Below, one piece after another: positions 1-13,700 of a stretch of 64,000 nt of DNA. The position numbers were made by a program, and so were the translations under genes. Numbering within the stretch: the first letter of the stretch is position 1; each line of letters opens with the position of its first letter. Source of the stretch: Trichobilharzia szidati (lineage: Eukaryota; Platyhelminthes; Trematoda; Strigeidida; Schistosomatidae). The DNA is taken from NCBI GenBank assembly GCA_944472155.2, contig OX235271.1, positions 38,242,633 to 38,306,632 on the forward strand. The letters are read 5' to 3'. A model generated the notes under the pieces. The model was not told the DNA's origin and made no database searches. It was given only the letters and a program-made list of their open reading frames with translations.

Positions 1-3000
1 TACAAGCACTAGGATATACACAAAGCAACAGGGACACCACAAACCAGATAGACTTCATCTGAATGTTGCTAAAGAAAGTGGAGATGCAGCCAGCCTACTG
101 GACAAAAAGGCGGGAAGGGGAGCAGATATGGGCTCAGACCATCATCTAGTTCAAGGAACATTCAAGGTGAAGCTGAAATCCCTCAAAACAACTGCAGACA
201 GGTCACAATTAAAGCTCTTCGCTCAGAAACTGTAGGACAAATCTCCAATGGATGCCTCCGCTACAGATCAGAGCAGAGCAAGGTCGGAGACACTACGCGG
301 CATCACTGAGGAAACCTGTGTGGAAGAACACTGAAGCTCACTCTCTGAAGTTTGGTGATGTTCAAGGAAACGTGTACAAGTGTCCTAGGAAGAAAGAAGA
401 AACAAGACATGACAAGACAAAACGAGGAATGCCTCTCAACGGACACCTACCTGGAAGCTAATAGAAGAGAAGAGAGAAGAGGATGGTGAAAGTGAAGATG
501 ACTCAATGGACAGATGGACGGCAGAAGAAGAATCTGAGTTCATTGTAGACTGCACTGAATAAAGAAAGAAGTGAAGAAGAGTACTAGGAAAGACAAAAGA
601 ATTCTATAAAACACTGACCGGCAACTGAAGCAGAACAGACAGGCAGGCAGACAGGCCGCAGGTAAAGGAGACTTGAGAACATTATATCAGATAATCAGGC
701 TGCTGTCTATCCGGGAAGGGATCAAAGCAGGCGAAACCTATAAAAGATGTTCTAGGGAACCTAATTGCCAAGTAGAGTAGGTATTTAAGTACGGTGGAGA
801 CAGCTTACTGTCTGCGTTAATTAAAGTAATACGCAACGTCTGGGAATCAGAGGAAGTCCCGTCGTGTTGGTGTAAATCATTGATTTTGCCGATATACAAG
901 AAGGGAGACAAGTCTTCCTGTGATAATCAGAGGAGGATTAGCTTGACTAATATGGTATCTATAGTTCTAGGCTCGATATTAATGCGTAGACTAAGCGGTC
1001 CATGGGGGTAACAAACTTGAGAGAACCAGACCTGAAAGCGGCATTCGATTCTGTCGACCGAGAGGTACTCTGGCGATTCTCGGCTGTGAAAGGAACACCG
1101 AAAAAAAACATTGCACTGATCAAGGCACTCTACTCGAACTAGTGTAGCCAGTTGAGAGCTTACGGCGAGTCGTCATCTGAAGTGGTGACAACGAGTGGTG
1201 TCCTTTAGGTATGCGTTGACCACTATCCCCATTTCTATTCAATTTCATCGTAGATGTACTAATGTACTTAACCCTAAGTACTGACTTTAGCGACTCAGGG
1301 ATTGAATTGTCACCACCAATGAATAATCTCGTTGACTTAGAATATGCATGTGGATGATATAGTCCTTGGAGGTGAAGATTCTGGCAAAATGCAGAGTCTT
1401 CTGAACACCATGAACTGAGGAGCTACGTTCGGATGTTTGGCATGCGATTCTCTTTCTTTGTCAAATATAAGATGATACCACAGGACTGGACTACATCGAC
1501 TACTCCTAGCTTAGAAATGGGAAGTGAAGTGGTTTGTACCGCGTGTTGACCACTTCACTTATTCGGGACGTGATATGCGACTGTCAACTGAAGGACGTGT
1601 GTACTGCTCAGCAGTCCGCTCTCTCCTCCTTTATGGCTGTGAGACTTGGCCATTGAGAGTGGAAGACATGAAAAGACTAGTTAGCTGTCTTTTATCATTG
1701 GTGTCTGCGTTCTATTTCCCGTGTGGATTGGTATAAAGGGTGAGTAATATTGAGGTTAGGCGTCGAGTGCTAGGTAGGTGGGAGGAGAAATCAATTGACG
1801 AGGCTGTGAAGTCATATCCATTGAAATGGTTAGGATATGTGTTACGCATGCATCTCTAGCCATCAGCTTCTTCGATGGGCAATGTTAGCTGAAATTAGGG
1901 TCAAGCTGGAAAAGAGCTATTAGTGGTCAAACCAAAACATGGCTTCATCAGTCAATGAAATCCACAACAGTTAGTTTAAGCTGGCCATGTTGGGAGATGT
2001 AGACTTTCTGGTTGGGGTCCTCGGGACGGTAAACATTAATGACTGGAGACAATTAGTGATATGGCTCAAAATCGTTCTCAATGTCTGGCGCAGATGCATC
2101 CACTCCTTGTGACTTATAATTTCCAATGAAACTATATTGTTCTTCGTTATTACTGTTCCTTTTGTCTCATATCCCTGTCTACTGTCTCTATTATACATTT
2201 CTACTTTTTTTCTCTTGTTTTGTGTGCTACATGGATTGTGGCGACCCGAACTGCTGCATATCGATGCAAAGTTCAATGTTGAAAACAGACAGGCAGACGG
2301 GAGAAGCAAATAAAACGATGGGCTAATCATTTCAAAGGACTCTTGAATCGACCATCAACTGTAACGCTCCCAGAAATACCACTACTACCAATAGCATTCA
2401 CAGAACTGCGAGTGGACATCAATCCCCCAACAGTATTGGAGAGATCAAGCTACCGGACGTCGACCGGAAAGGTAGTAGTGTCAAACGGAGTTCCTCCACT
2501 CATTAGTACTGAAAACGGACCAAGAAACTGCGGTAGATATGCTCACACCATAATTGCAATAATGCCAGTCTTGCTCACACCAAGCAGAATGTTGAGTTGC
2601 GTCATCCTGGAGAGAATAAAAGATGAGCTGGATGCAGAACTCCGCCCACCGGACGGAACCAGCTGGACTCAGGAAAGGCGAACCATGTGCGGATCGAAAT
2701 GCAACTCAACGCATCAACACCATCATAATCGAACAAAGCATAGAATGGCAGTCAAACCTCTACCTCAAATTCATCGACCTCAAAAAGGCCTTCACGAGAC
2801 AGCGTAGCGCTGACTAAGAAGTAATCTGGAAACTGTTTCAACACTATGGCGCGCAGCCTTTGTCAGCCTCATTGAACAGCTGGCTATATGATTGATAATG
2901 CCACGTGTCGGACGATTCATAACAGACAACTCGACGAGACGTTTGAAGAGAATACAGGAGTGAAACAAGTTGGTTGGCTGCCTGCCTGCCTGCCTATTAC

Positions 3001-3928
3001 CTCTTACGATGATATTCCTAATTGTGGTGGAGTGGATTATGTGTCAGACTGTGCGAGGGTAGTGAAAATACAGGAATACGTGGGACCAACGATAAGGTGA
3101 CTCTAAAGGATCTGGATTTCATGCGTGCACAATTTATGTCTAATGTCACACGAACTCGAAGACTTGCAGGCGATAATCAACCAACTTGCTGAAGAGACAG
3201 ACAGCGAATGCGGAACTCCAGGTGAACATAGAGAAGATGGAGGTAATGGAGGTTACTCACTAACCAAGAGCATCAATTACCAACACCCGAAGAGATTCGA
3301 GAGAGATCACTTCCTTCAAGTATCTAGGAAGCGTGGTTTCAACCACAGCCACATGTTACGGATGAAGATGTCAAAGCTCGCCAGAATCCGAAAGGCAGCC
3401 TACACCTTCATGACTCTGAGATCGGTTTGGAAATTTGCCGTCAGCTTAGAGAACACGTTTTGGATTTTCTGCACAATGGCTAAGGCAGTCAGTGTTTGTA
3501 TATATGTCAGAAACATGGCATCACGTCACAAAAAGCATTTCAAACAAGCTGCAGAGTTTTATCAAAAACTGTCTTCAGTAGCCTCAGATTGAAGGTCAAA
3601 TGGTCGGCCAGAACGAATTAGCACCAAGAAACTTTGGGGACATACCAACGATTTTTCAGCAAGTATGCCGAAGGAAATTGAGATGGATTGGACACTTGCT
3701 AAGGAGACCGTTGGGTGACATTTCGTGCCACGTTATCACTCAAGTGGAACCCGAATGGGAAACGATGAGTGACGCTTCTGAAGGTGATATGGAGGAGATG
3801 AGAGTTTATGTATGATCGTTGGGTCAGAAAAAAGAGACCACGGAGAATAGGACAAAGTGGAGATGTACTGTCGAAGTCTTATGTTCCACTCGGAACCCAA
3901 GGAAACAAAAATAATAATAGTACCTTGC
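1..3928 (+). mobile_element. RTE-A LINE, 5' end cut by window, split by an RTE-B insertion
   Basis: RTE-A is an RTE-like non-LTR retrotransposon (APE endonuclease plus reverse transcriptase). The copy starts inside the endonuclease (NQIDF and RRGADMGSDHHLVQ-like residues in 40-150) and runs to KPIKDVLGNLIAK near 772. It is interrupted by RTE-B (777-2297) and resumes at about 2300 with a frame reading REKQIKRWANHFKGLLNRP. The RT and C-terminal parts follow to the 3' end, whose 'cttatgttccactcggaacc' sequence is followed by (AAT)n at 3917-3928. Frames are broken by many stops, so it is a dead copy. Confidence 0.85.
777..2297 (+). mobile_element. RTE-B LINE nested in RTE-A
   Basis: RTE-B is the second RTE-like family. 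This 5'-truncated copy begins in the RT region (compare the ORF at 36279-36758), passes through a degraded [14 protein letters not shown] block near 1035-1070 and the RVDHFTYSGRD.../[27 protein letters not shown] part (1540-1680), and ends with the family's 3' UTR (gctgcatatcgatgcaaagtt) near 2290. Flanking RTE-A sequence matches on both sides, so the insertion is recent relative to its host copy. Confidence 0.85.
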
Positions 3929-4470
3929 AATGTTTGCGAGGTCACAGTAGTTGTCCAGAGTCAGTTAGATTAGCAAAGCACAAAAGTTAGCAAAATCTAG
4001 ACTAGTAGACCCTAATAAGATAAGACATTTGGAGAACAGTTCCGCTATAGCACTACATGCCCTTATACACAACCATAGAATTGAATAGGAGTTTTAAAAT
4101 CTAACCTAACAGGGGGGAAGGAGAGATTAATATCGGAAGGTTTATTTCTCCAGTCAGCTGAGAACGCATACAAGAGAAATGATCTGACATCTGTCTCAGA
4201 TATCCGAAAAATTCTACTGCCCTAAGGACAAATGAGCAAGAAGAATGACAACTGTAAGAATCAAGTTTCAAAATTGTTTTGTTATTACTGATATGATAAT
4301 GAAGAATAAATTGTGTAGGAAAGTCTTCTGTAAAATAATACTGTTTCACTATGTGATCTATCCAATAAACAAATTAATATGAAAGTTCATATCGATAATT
4401 CATTTAGTAAGTACTTTTCACTTATATTTATCTAACAGGTGAGGAATGCCTATTTTATTTTTTATTTTAG
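3929..4470 (+). other. Intron, unassigned
   Basis: AT-rich sequence between the RTE-A tail and exon a. No exon, repeat head or motif recognised. Confidence 0.6.
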
Positions 4471-4710
4471 GTCATGCTTTCGGTGTTGGTGCTTTAGAAG
4501 AAGAGGATGCTGATGTGTACGAACAGGATCGTTTAGCTGAATATGACTGGGAAATAGGCGGTTGTGAATCAGACGAGGAGGATGAAGAACAAGCTGAAAT
4601 CGAAGCTGCCCGTCTTGGACGTTTATCATCTACAATTAAGAAAAAATCAAAAAGCAATTCAACTGAACGTAGTAAAATTATTGATGGGTGGACTGCCCCT
4701 TCTCAAAATC
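4471..4710 (+). CDS. GPATCH1: GPATCH1 exon a
   Basis: Acceptor tttattttag/GT, donor gtaagt. The first two bases complete a Gly codon begun in an upstream exon. It carries the strongly conserved [13 protein letters not shown] stretch, an acidic segment, a Lys-rich segment and GWTAP. It ends in phase 1. The downstream intron opens with a (CT)n tract. Confidence 0.92.
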
Positions 4711-7700
4711 GTAAGTTCTCTCTCTCTCTCTCTCTTACTTCTTTGAAGACATGTGTTCTAAATTGAAAATGCTGTGATCTAAGTAGTTGCTAAGTATTTT
4801 GGTCCGGTGTGTCACAAGCACTACCAGTTTACATTGTGTAATGTAAATCAATGCATAAAATAATAGGAGCTGGAACACCTCTCAACAAGTCTTAAACTTT
4901 CTGCTCTTTGACTTGCACTAATAGCTCAACTTTACAGATTAGCATGGCTAGTCTCTTAAAGCTGCGCTTCAAACTGAACACCAAGCTTTCAGTGAAGTTA
5001 GTCTATCAGCTTGACTGTCCATAAATCTGGAATTCCTAGTTATGAATGCATACCGTATTTAAAGTCACTCATGAGATCAATCATCTTCTCGTAGTCGTAG
5101 ATATTGTTAGGAAGAGGCAAAACACATGCAATTATCAGGTCATTATCATGTCTCAGTCAAGTTATTATCGCGTTATTAACAAGTCGTTGACATGCAATTG
5201 TTCCTGCTTCTGATTGGACGCTTGCACAATTCAAACTCTCAACCGGATTGGTTGATTTCCAGTCTACCTTATTTTCTGTATAAATACAGTCACTTTTGTC
5301 ATAATAAATGAACCTGGTTTTACCGTTGATTCTCTTCGTGTTCTGCTTTACCAGTTAAGTGGGTACTGGTCAGTAGTTAAGCAGTGACCTCGTGACAAAA
5401 GATCTAGCATCATAACAATTGGCGACGGGGTTTCGAATCCATTGCAGTTCAATACAGTCAAATAAAACCCAGATCATCCAGTGTACATCCAGCCTGTCTT
5501 CCAAATGACAATTTCATTTGAACAAATGCAACTTCTCCTTCATCATCAACAGCAACAGTTTGAAGCTTGCCAGCTCGGCTTGGAATCTGTTACAGGAAAT
5601 GGGATGGTGAAACAAAAGATTATCTAGTACATCGACGAACAACGAAAACAGGAGTTGAATGCAAACTACAATACACTGAACAAAAGAGTAAATAAGAGTG
5701 CCAGGGAAGACAAAAGGAAGTATTACGAAACCATGGCAAGTGAAGCAGAACAAGCTGCAGGCAAAGGAGACCTCGCAACACTCTACCAAACAACTAGGTA
5801 CCTATCGGGGAAGGGTTCGAAACAAATTAAGCCACTAAAGGATGACAACGGGAAGTCAATCACCGAAGAGTTTGAGCAAAGGAAACACTGGGTTGAACAC
5901 TTAAAAAGACTCCTAAATCGACCACCACCTACAACGCGCCCAACAATACCAACAACGGAGACAGAACTACCAGTGAACACCAACACCCCGACGAAATCAG
6001 AAGTCCTGAAGGCAATCAAGATGCTAAGAGCTGGAAAAGCAGCAGGACCAGATGGAATCCCAGCAGAAGCATTGAAAATGGACCAAGAGACAACAGCGGA
6101 CTTGATGGCGCCACTACTGGAGGTGTGGAAAGAAGGCGACGTACCCGAGGATTGGAAGAAAGGATACCTATCCAAACTACCAAAGAATACTGAAGACTGA
6201 AGTTGCTGCAAGAACTGATGCTGCAGTATGCTCCATTCCATCTCAAGCAGTGTACTAATGTGCTTTATCTTAGAGAGAAACGAACACACCCTGGGTGAAA
6301 ATCTTCGATTGGAAGAGGCCGGATTGAGGAGTAACAAGTCAAGAATCAATCAAATTGAAACACTTCGTATCATCATTGAACAGAGATTGAAATGGCAGTC
6401 AGCTCTCTACCTCAACTTCATCGACTTTCAAAAGGCTTTCGACAACGTCGATCGTGAAGCGATTTGAAAACGAGTTCGCTACGACGGGGTGCTGCCAACA
6501 ATTATACACCTCATCCAACAGTTTTACGACAATGCTGCATGCCAAGTAATCCACAACGGGAAACTCATGGAATCCTTCGAAGTGAAGACGGGAGTAAGAC
6601 AAGGTGGCTACCTACTATCTCCAATGATTTTCCCGATTGCAGTAGACTGGAAAATGCGACAGACAGTGATAGGCAGCGAGAAAACAGGCATAAAATGCAC
6701 CCTAACAAAACACTTGGAGAATTTGGACTTCGCCGATGATATATGTCTCATTTCCCACAAACTGGAAGATATGCAAGCGAAAAGCAACAAGTTGGCAGAA
6801 GGAGCATCGATGATAGAAATTCAGGTGAACATATAGAAGACAGAGGTGATGAAGATTCCTGGCCAACAACATTTGACAGCAATTCGCATAAGTGGGAGAA
6901 ATCCGAAAGAAGCAAGCTCCTTTACCTAGCCACCTACCTGAGAAGCGTCGTTTCAACTACTGGAGAACGGAACCTATGAGGATATCAAAGCGACGACCAT
7001 CGGGAAGGCAAGGGAAGCTTTCATTCCTCTCAAGTCTGTTTCGAGGTCAACAGAACTACTCAGCATGGGAAATGAGATCCGGATTTTCAACTCCAATGTG
7101 AAGTCAGTGCTACTCACTATACGGATCAGAGACTTGGCGCCGTGCCGTGTCACGTAGGCCACTTGGAACCAACTACTGACCTTCATCAATAGCTGTCTTC
7201 GCTCAAGATCACATGGCTAGCCAGAAAAGATCAGCAACAAGGAGGGATCTCTACCAATGAATGAACCAACCCAGCAGGAACCGATTGTGCAACAAACAAG
7301 AAAAAGAAATGGAGGTGGATTGGCCATACTCTGAGAAAATCCTCAAGTGACATGACACGACAGGCCATCACGTGAGTGGAACCCGAATGGGAAGCGGTGA
7401 GTTGGTCGTCATTGCAATAGTGACATGTTGGAGGAGGTGATGTGAAGAGGAGATGAAAGCATGTGGGTGGACGTGGAGGTAGATGGAAAGGTTGGCAGAT
7501 AACCGAAGGCAGTGGAGACGTGTGGCTGAAGCCCTATGTTCCTCTAGGAATTAAAGGAAATAATAATAGAACATCTGGACGTACTTGCAATCTCCAATGA
7601 GTGATGGTGTTCCTACAGAGACTGGAATCTAGTACCCTTTGTTTCAAACGCTGAAGTATTACCAACTAGACCATTCGAGCTACGAGAGCCACTTGCTGTG

Positions 7701-10700
7701 CAATATTGTCTGTAATAAATATTTGCTTTCGCCGAATTTGTGTATTTATTGCCGTTTCACTACACATAATACGACTTAAGATGCTCGTTTATTAAGTGAT
7801 ATTTACAAATATTCATGATTGACTTCATGATGGAAACCATTCACATCATCCACTTGTACTACTTAGTGATCACAAGCGTTCATTTCATTTAAAACATTTC
7901 AGTACTATTTGTAATTAGAAAGCTATTCATGTATGATTGTGTGCTATTTGTAATAGGTAGGAGGGACTGACTGTATTACAGTGATCTATTGTGTAATAGT
8001 TAAGTTATTCTGTTGTTGTGGCAAGAATTAAATGGCCTTTTCTGTTTGCATTTCGATTTACAGGTGAATCTCATAAGGTAAATAAGTCATCAGCATTAGA
8101 TGCTTTACCTGGATTTCGTTGCTCATCAGGAAAACAAGATGATATGAAAATTCATCATACTCAAGTAGCATTACCTCCAGGTTATATTCCAGTATTTAAT
8201 CCTCGATGTATACTGAATGCTAACACTAACACTAATGAAGATAAAAATCATCATGTTAAACATGATGCTCTTTCACGAACTCGTTTATTACAAGAAGGTA
8301 TGTTTGTTTATACGCATTCATAATATTTGGAAATAAATGGGTATAATATTTTCCCTACATTTATTGAAAATAATCAACCTATTGATTGAACTTAAAAATT
8401 TCATATTCCTTTATGAGTCGGAGAAAGTTTATTACATGATGTACGTTTGTTTATAGTTGATGTGATGGTGGTTAGCAGTGGAATATAGGGTGCATGTTTC
8501 GACTTATTTGGGAATTGTCAGCTGAATCTATTTGCATCCCAAGTGAGTGATGATGTTCCCACCACGACTCGACGAGCCTAGTACTCTCATCGGTTCAAAT
8601 GACAAAAAGTTATACGAGTTTGCCTTGTAACCGGAAGGTCCTGGGTTCGAACCCCAGTGGGTGCGTACTGCCGATGATTCCTAAACTAGGATGAAACAGC
8701 AGCTGTCCAGTACTCCCTGGTTTTCAGTGGTTCTCTAACTGATATCAATCCGTGGGCAAACTCGTAAAAACGAATTTAATCCTTACAAACCTACTCTTGA
8801 AAAAGTTATTCATCACTAAGCCACAAGAACCGTGCGTTGGTGGCACAGCGGTAGAGTGCTCGCCGTTCACGCAGGTGGTCCCGGGTTTGATCCCCGGCCG
8901 GTAAACTCCTTTACCTAGCTAAGCCAGTAGTAAGACTGGTAAAGAGGGGAGGTTGGGTATGCGGCTAGCAACCCCGTCCTGTAAAAATAATCACCACTGC
9001 TACAGAAACCCTGTATGCCACTGGGAATGTAAAGGAATAGAAAGAAGCCACAAGAACCATCTCTTATGCAATAGATATCAGTCGTTATTTTTCTTGAGTT
9101 TATTCGCATTTCAAATTTCACTGGAAATGAATTCATTGTATCATCTTATCCTGATTAGTTTGAACAAAGCAAGGACGAATACATTCACGAATATATTACC
9201 CGTGTGTACCTGTATACTACTTATAAGTAAACTAAAAAACATTGCGTAAGTTTTATGTCGAGAAAAAGGTCACAATATCAAGGTTTCTTAATTTAGTAAT
9301 GAATTCACTGACCTACTTGGTGATGTACTGTTTCTTGTAATTCTTTAATGCAAAGCTTTATATCTATGGCACAACTGCTCAGTGTTTCACATCACCTATT
9401 CTAAGAAATATGTGAGCGACTGTTGATTATGTGATCCTACAGGACTGGTCTGAACCTAGTCGTTTCTTAAATATAGGGAATCAAGTGTTAGAGCGTGTTA
9501 ACCAGGTCACTTATTTCGGAATTTGCACACTGACTAATTGCTGACGAAATCTCATCACGAATACAGAAGGCTCATGTGTAATTTGCCAAGGTGTAATATC
9601 TACGTAGACGTGATATCCGGCTGTCAATCAAACGATGTGTGTATTGCTCAGCAGTTCTATCCGTCCTCCTTAACGACTGTGAGACACAACCATTGAAAGT
9701 AGAATACATGAAAAGGCCAGCTACCTTTGATCATAGGTGTCTGTCTTCCATGTTAGGTAATATAATAGGGTGATTAATATTGATGTTAGGCGTTGAGTTT
9801 TAGCTAAGGAGGGCAAGTCATTCGATGCGGTTTTGCAGCCATATCTGTTGAGATGGTTAGGATATATGTTACGCATGCATGCCTAGGCATCGTCTTCCTC
9901 GGCGGGAAATGTTAGCTGACATAGGATGGGTCAGGTTGGAAAAGAGAAAGCTAGGGGTGGTCAAAAGAAAATATGACATCAGTTTGTGAAATCTTTGACA
10001 GTTAGTTTGAGCCAGGAAGGTGTAGACTTCGTGGTCGGGGTCTTCGGGATGGTAAAAACCAATGGCTGGAGACAATTGGTAATATGGCTCAGAATCGTTC
10101 TCATTGGGATTAGACGCATTCACTCTTAGTGATTTATCATATCCAATAACACCGTATTGTTTTTCCTTGCTGCTATTCTTTCTTCGTCATGTTTCTGTTT
10201 GTTATCTCTTGAATCTCTCTTTACTGTCTTCCCTTGCTTTGTGTAGTAAGTGGAGTATGACGAGTAGAACTGGTGGACTTCTGTATATAGTTATACGTTG
10301 ACACCACTTAGTCAGTCATTTAGTATGTACTTAGCAAGATATCTGTGATTTGGACTGTTGTAAATGTAATCCATTTCTTCATTCCATTGTGTACCGAGTG
10401 AAGCATAGAGCTTAAAGCTGTGAAGTTGTAGTATCGGTGTTGCTTTTACGGGGTAGATTTGCTATCCTCATACCTGATATTCCTTCTTTTCTAGACTTAC
10501 TATCGATTCGTAGAGGAAAAGAGGTTTAGGAGTACGTCGGCATGACATCGAACCTGGACCAGGTGCCAGCATTCCACCGTTGAACCACTGACTCGAAGAT
10601 ATAATTTGGCATTCAGTGGTCGGATTATTAGTTGCTAGAGGATCAGATAAACAAGCAGTTAGAGAAATTCACAACCTGTCTTAGTATTGCATTTGTTTCC

Positions 10701-13700
10701 AAACACCAATCAGATAAAATTGGTTTATGAAATAAATGAACTGAAAACACGTCAATGTTTAAACGATTGACTGACTAATTTTCCTGCGTAGTACTTTAAA
10801 CAAAAGGGCACCAGTTCAAGTGGCTACACACCATGCAGCGCATAAAAGTGGAGAAAAAAAATTCAAAGGGAACTGTTATGAGTATTGGTAATGTAGGGAA
10901 TAAAGAATAATTACATGGAGAAACATGAGGACTTACTGAATCTAGAAGACTTCGAAGGGTGAAAGTATCCTCACCATTGAGTCTTATCAACAACAGTCTC
11001 CAGCCGTTATAGTTCTTAGCATTCTGATGACCCTAACCAAGCAGTTTACTCCTTCATATACGGCTCCTACGGACAGTGAAAGTTTCTCATGCATTGATGT
11101 CAGTTTTTGATTTAACCACCGTGTACACTAGTGGTTCAAACGTATTTCTATGCCATCCAGCATTGCACGATAATAAAGGAGACACCTGGGTATATGTAAT
11201 ACGTCTCCTAGTCATCTCAATATTCAACAGTTATTCTCATGAATTGACGGAACATAAAGTTTGATTTAAAAAAACAACAATAATAACATAGTTTTGATCA
11301 AAGTGTATTTGAAAATTCTCATTTTAATTCGATTTGTTTTACTTTGTAAGTTTTAAACTACTTTTTGTAAGAAGAGAGAACTTTATCAACACCACGAATT
11401 AAATACCTGTTGGGCGTCAACATCTTAGAAATAATTTTGTCATCGAAGACAGTACTTTTTATTAATACTTCCAGTAATTGGTGAATATTCCAATGTATCT
11501 CTGTGCAATACATTAAAACACTTCGTGAATAATTCATAGTATTGCATTTCCAGAACTTGTTAAGTAGGACAGACCGATGTATTACATTGAACTTTTCATG
11601 TAAATAAATTTATAGTCAAGTGGTTTACAATCTAGATTACGTTTTCCGCTCTAGTTTATCGTTTAAAGTTGTAAAAGGCCACTGACATTAATTTTTCTAT
11701 TGATCACATGATGATAATCTACACTACTTTAATCCTGTTCCATGCGCGCATACACAGCACATACTTTGCCTGTTTAAAATATTTTTTTGGCGTCTGAAAC
11801 TAGTACATCTGTTTATCCTTTGTTATAAATAATTAAATTAACAATACAATACAATTATATTTTATACTTTTATTTATTTATTTATTTTTCAGATTCAGTT
11901 TATGAAAAGTTGGATTATGTTCAACAATTACGTTTACAGGCAGCAGCAGCTGGTCTTCCTGTTCCTCCGCTAGGCTCAAATCCTTCTCCTGTTGGTGGAC
12001 AACAGTCTAGTCAGTCTGAAAATTCAAACAAATTGCCCGCTTGTATTCCACTATCTAGTAGTAATCCAACAACTGGTTTATTAAAAATTTTTAAAAATGA
12101 CAGCAATAAACAAGCACGATTTGAAGCCTACCAAGTACTTATTCGTCGAGGATTCACCCGTAGGTTTCATTGATGCGTAATAGGGATAGAATAATCTTGT
12201 TTTACTTTTTAGGCTTTCCACTTTATTGATTTTTATTCAAGTATTGCTTTGTAGGGATTTGATTGATTGGTTACAGGATTTCAACATGAGCTAACATTTG
12301 GTTAGAGAATCATTGGAAAACCACCCAGGAGTACTGGACAACTGTTTCATCGTAGTTTGAGACTCTTCGGAAGTATGCACCTACTGGGGCTCAAACCCAG
12401 GACCTTCTGGTTACAAGGCGAGATTGTAAACCATTAAGGCACTGGGACCCTATCCAATGGCCCATGAATTCCAACTCCTGCCAATTCACGACATAGCCCG
12501 ACTGCCAGCCTATGTCATCCGTGGCAAGGTACCTACTTACCTGAATAGGGCCAGTCGCTAGTGTACATCTCAATGAAATTCATTTTTTTTCAGTCGATCT
12601 CATTGTATTGTAGCTTCTGAATATAGTTTTCATTGATAACGTACCTGAGGGTTTAAAATTAGTTGTACATAATTAATCGAGGTTTGTACAATGTATGCAA
12701 GTGATTTACTCTTTCTTCAATAATTTACAATATGTGAATATGCTCACATTGTTTATTTTGAGGTGATTCAATTGTGAAAGACTATTCCAAGTAGTAATAT
12801 AAATCAATGTTAAATGTGATATACGAGATTTAGTTGACAGTTGAGTGTTGAAAATTATTAATTTAACACAGACTGAAGCCAGCAGCGGTACAGATCACTT
12901 GCATTAACTTTATCTGAATTGTTTTGAACTCACGTGATTCTTTACACACATTAGTATTTTTATTAGTTAACTAAAACAAAATACAGCACAAAACTTTAAT
13001 TTCGATTTGATTTGCGGAGAGCAATTATTGGTTTTATTACCTTCATCAATGAAATTTTTGGAAGAAATGTCTGTCTCCTTACTGGTTAGTGAGTATTCAA
13101 TGCAGACTAATTAGCTGAAATGGCTTGGTTAAAGATTGTGTGATAAGTAAGTGCTTCGCTACTGACAGCTTATTTAGGTTCTTTGCGTAACATGAAATGC
13201 GTCGTATTGCAAACTCTCAAATCGACTGCACCAAACAACATGCTTTAAAGTTGAGGAAAACGTCCATTCTTTTGAAAGAAATATCGATATGCGTAATCGA
13301 TTTGATTAACTTTCTGCATGATATCCAATCGAAAGTGACTGTAACCTTTTTTAGGAACGCTTTCAGAAAACGTTGTAAAAAAACCAACCATACTGTATTG
13401 TTCCTGAGAGTCCATAGTACTATATGTCTATTCTGTTGAACCTGCTCTTAGTAAACTTGAAGCAGACGAGCTTTCAAGTAAATATATAACGGAATGGATA
13501 CAGAAAGGGAATTTGAGATGACCTTTATAATTAGTTAACCCAGTTTAAACCTAGTGAATGAAGAGACATAAGATTGGCTAGGAATCCAGACTAGTGGAAA
13601 TTGCAAACCGGTATATAGCAGCGTCACTTCTGTCACAATCCAATTATCTGTATTGCGAGTGACGCAATATGTACCAGTAAGAACTTATTAAAGTGTGCTC

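Noticed and set aside
1..4470. Upstream GPATCH1 exons including the G-patch domain
   Set aside because: No G-patch-like glycine-rich frame with splice sites was found; the region is RTE-A, RTE-B and unassigned intron, so these exons are placed upstream of the window.
4472..4657. Antisense Ser-rich frame opposite exon a
   Set aside because: It is the shadow of the acidic GPATCH1 coding sequence.
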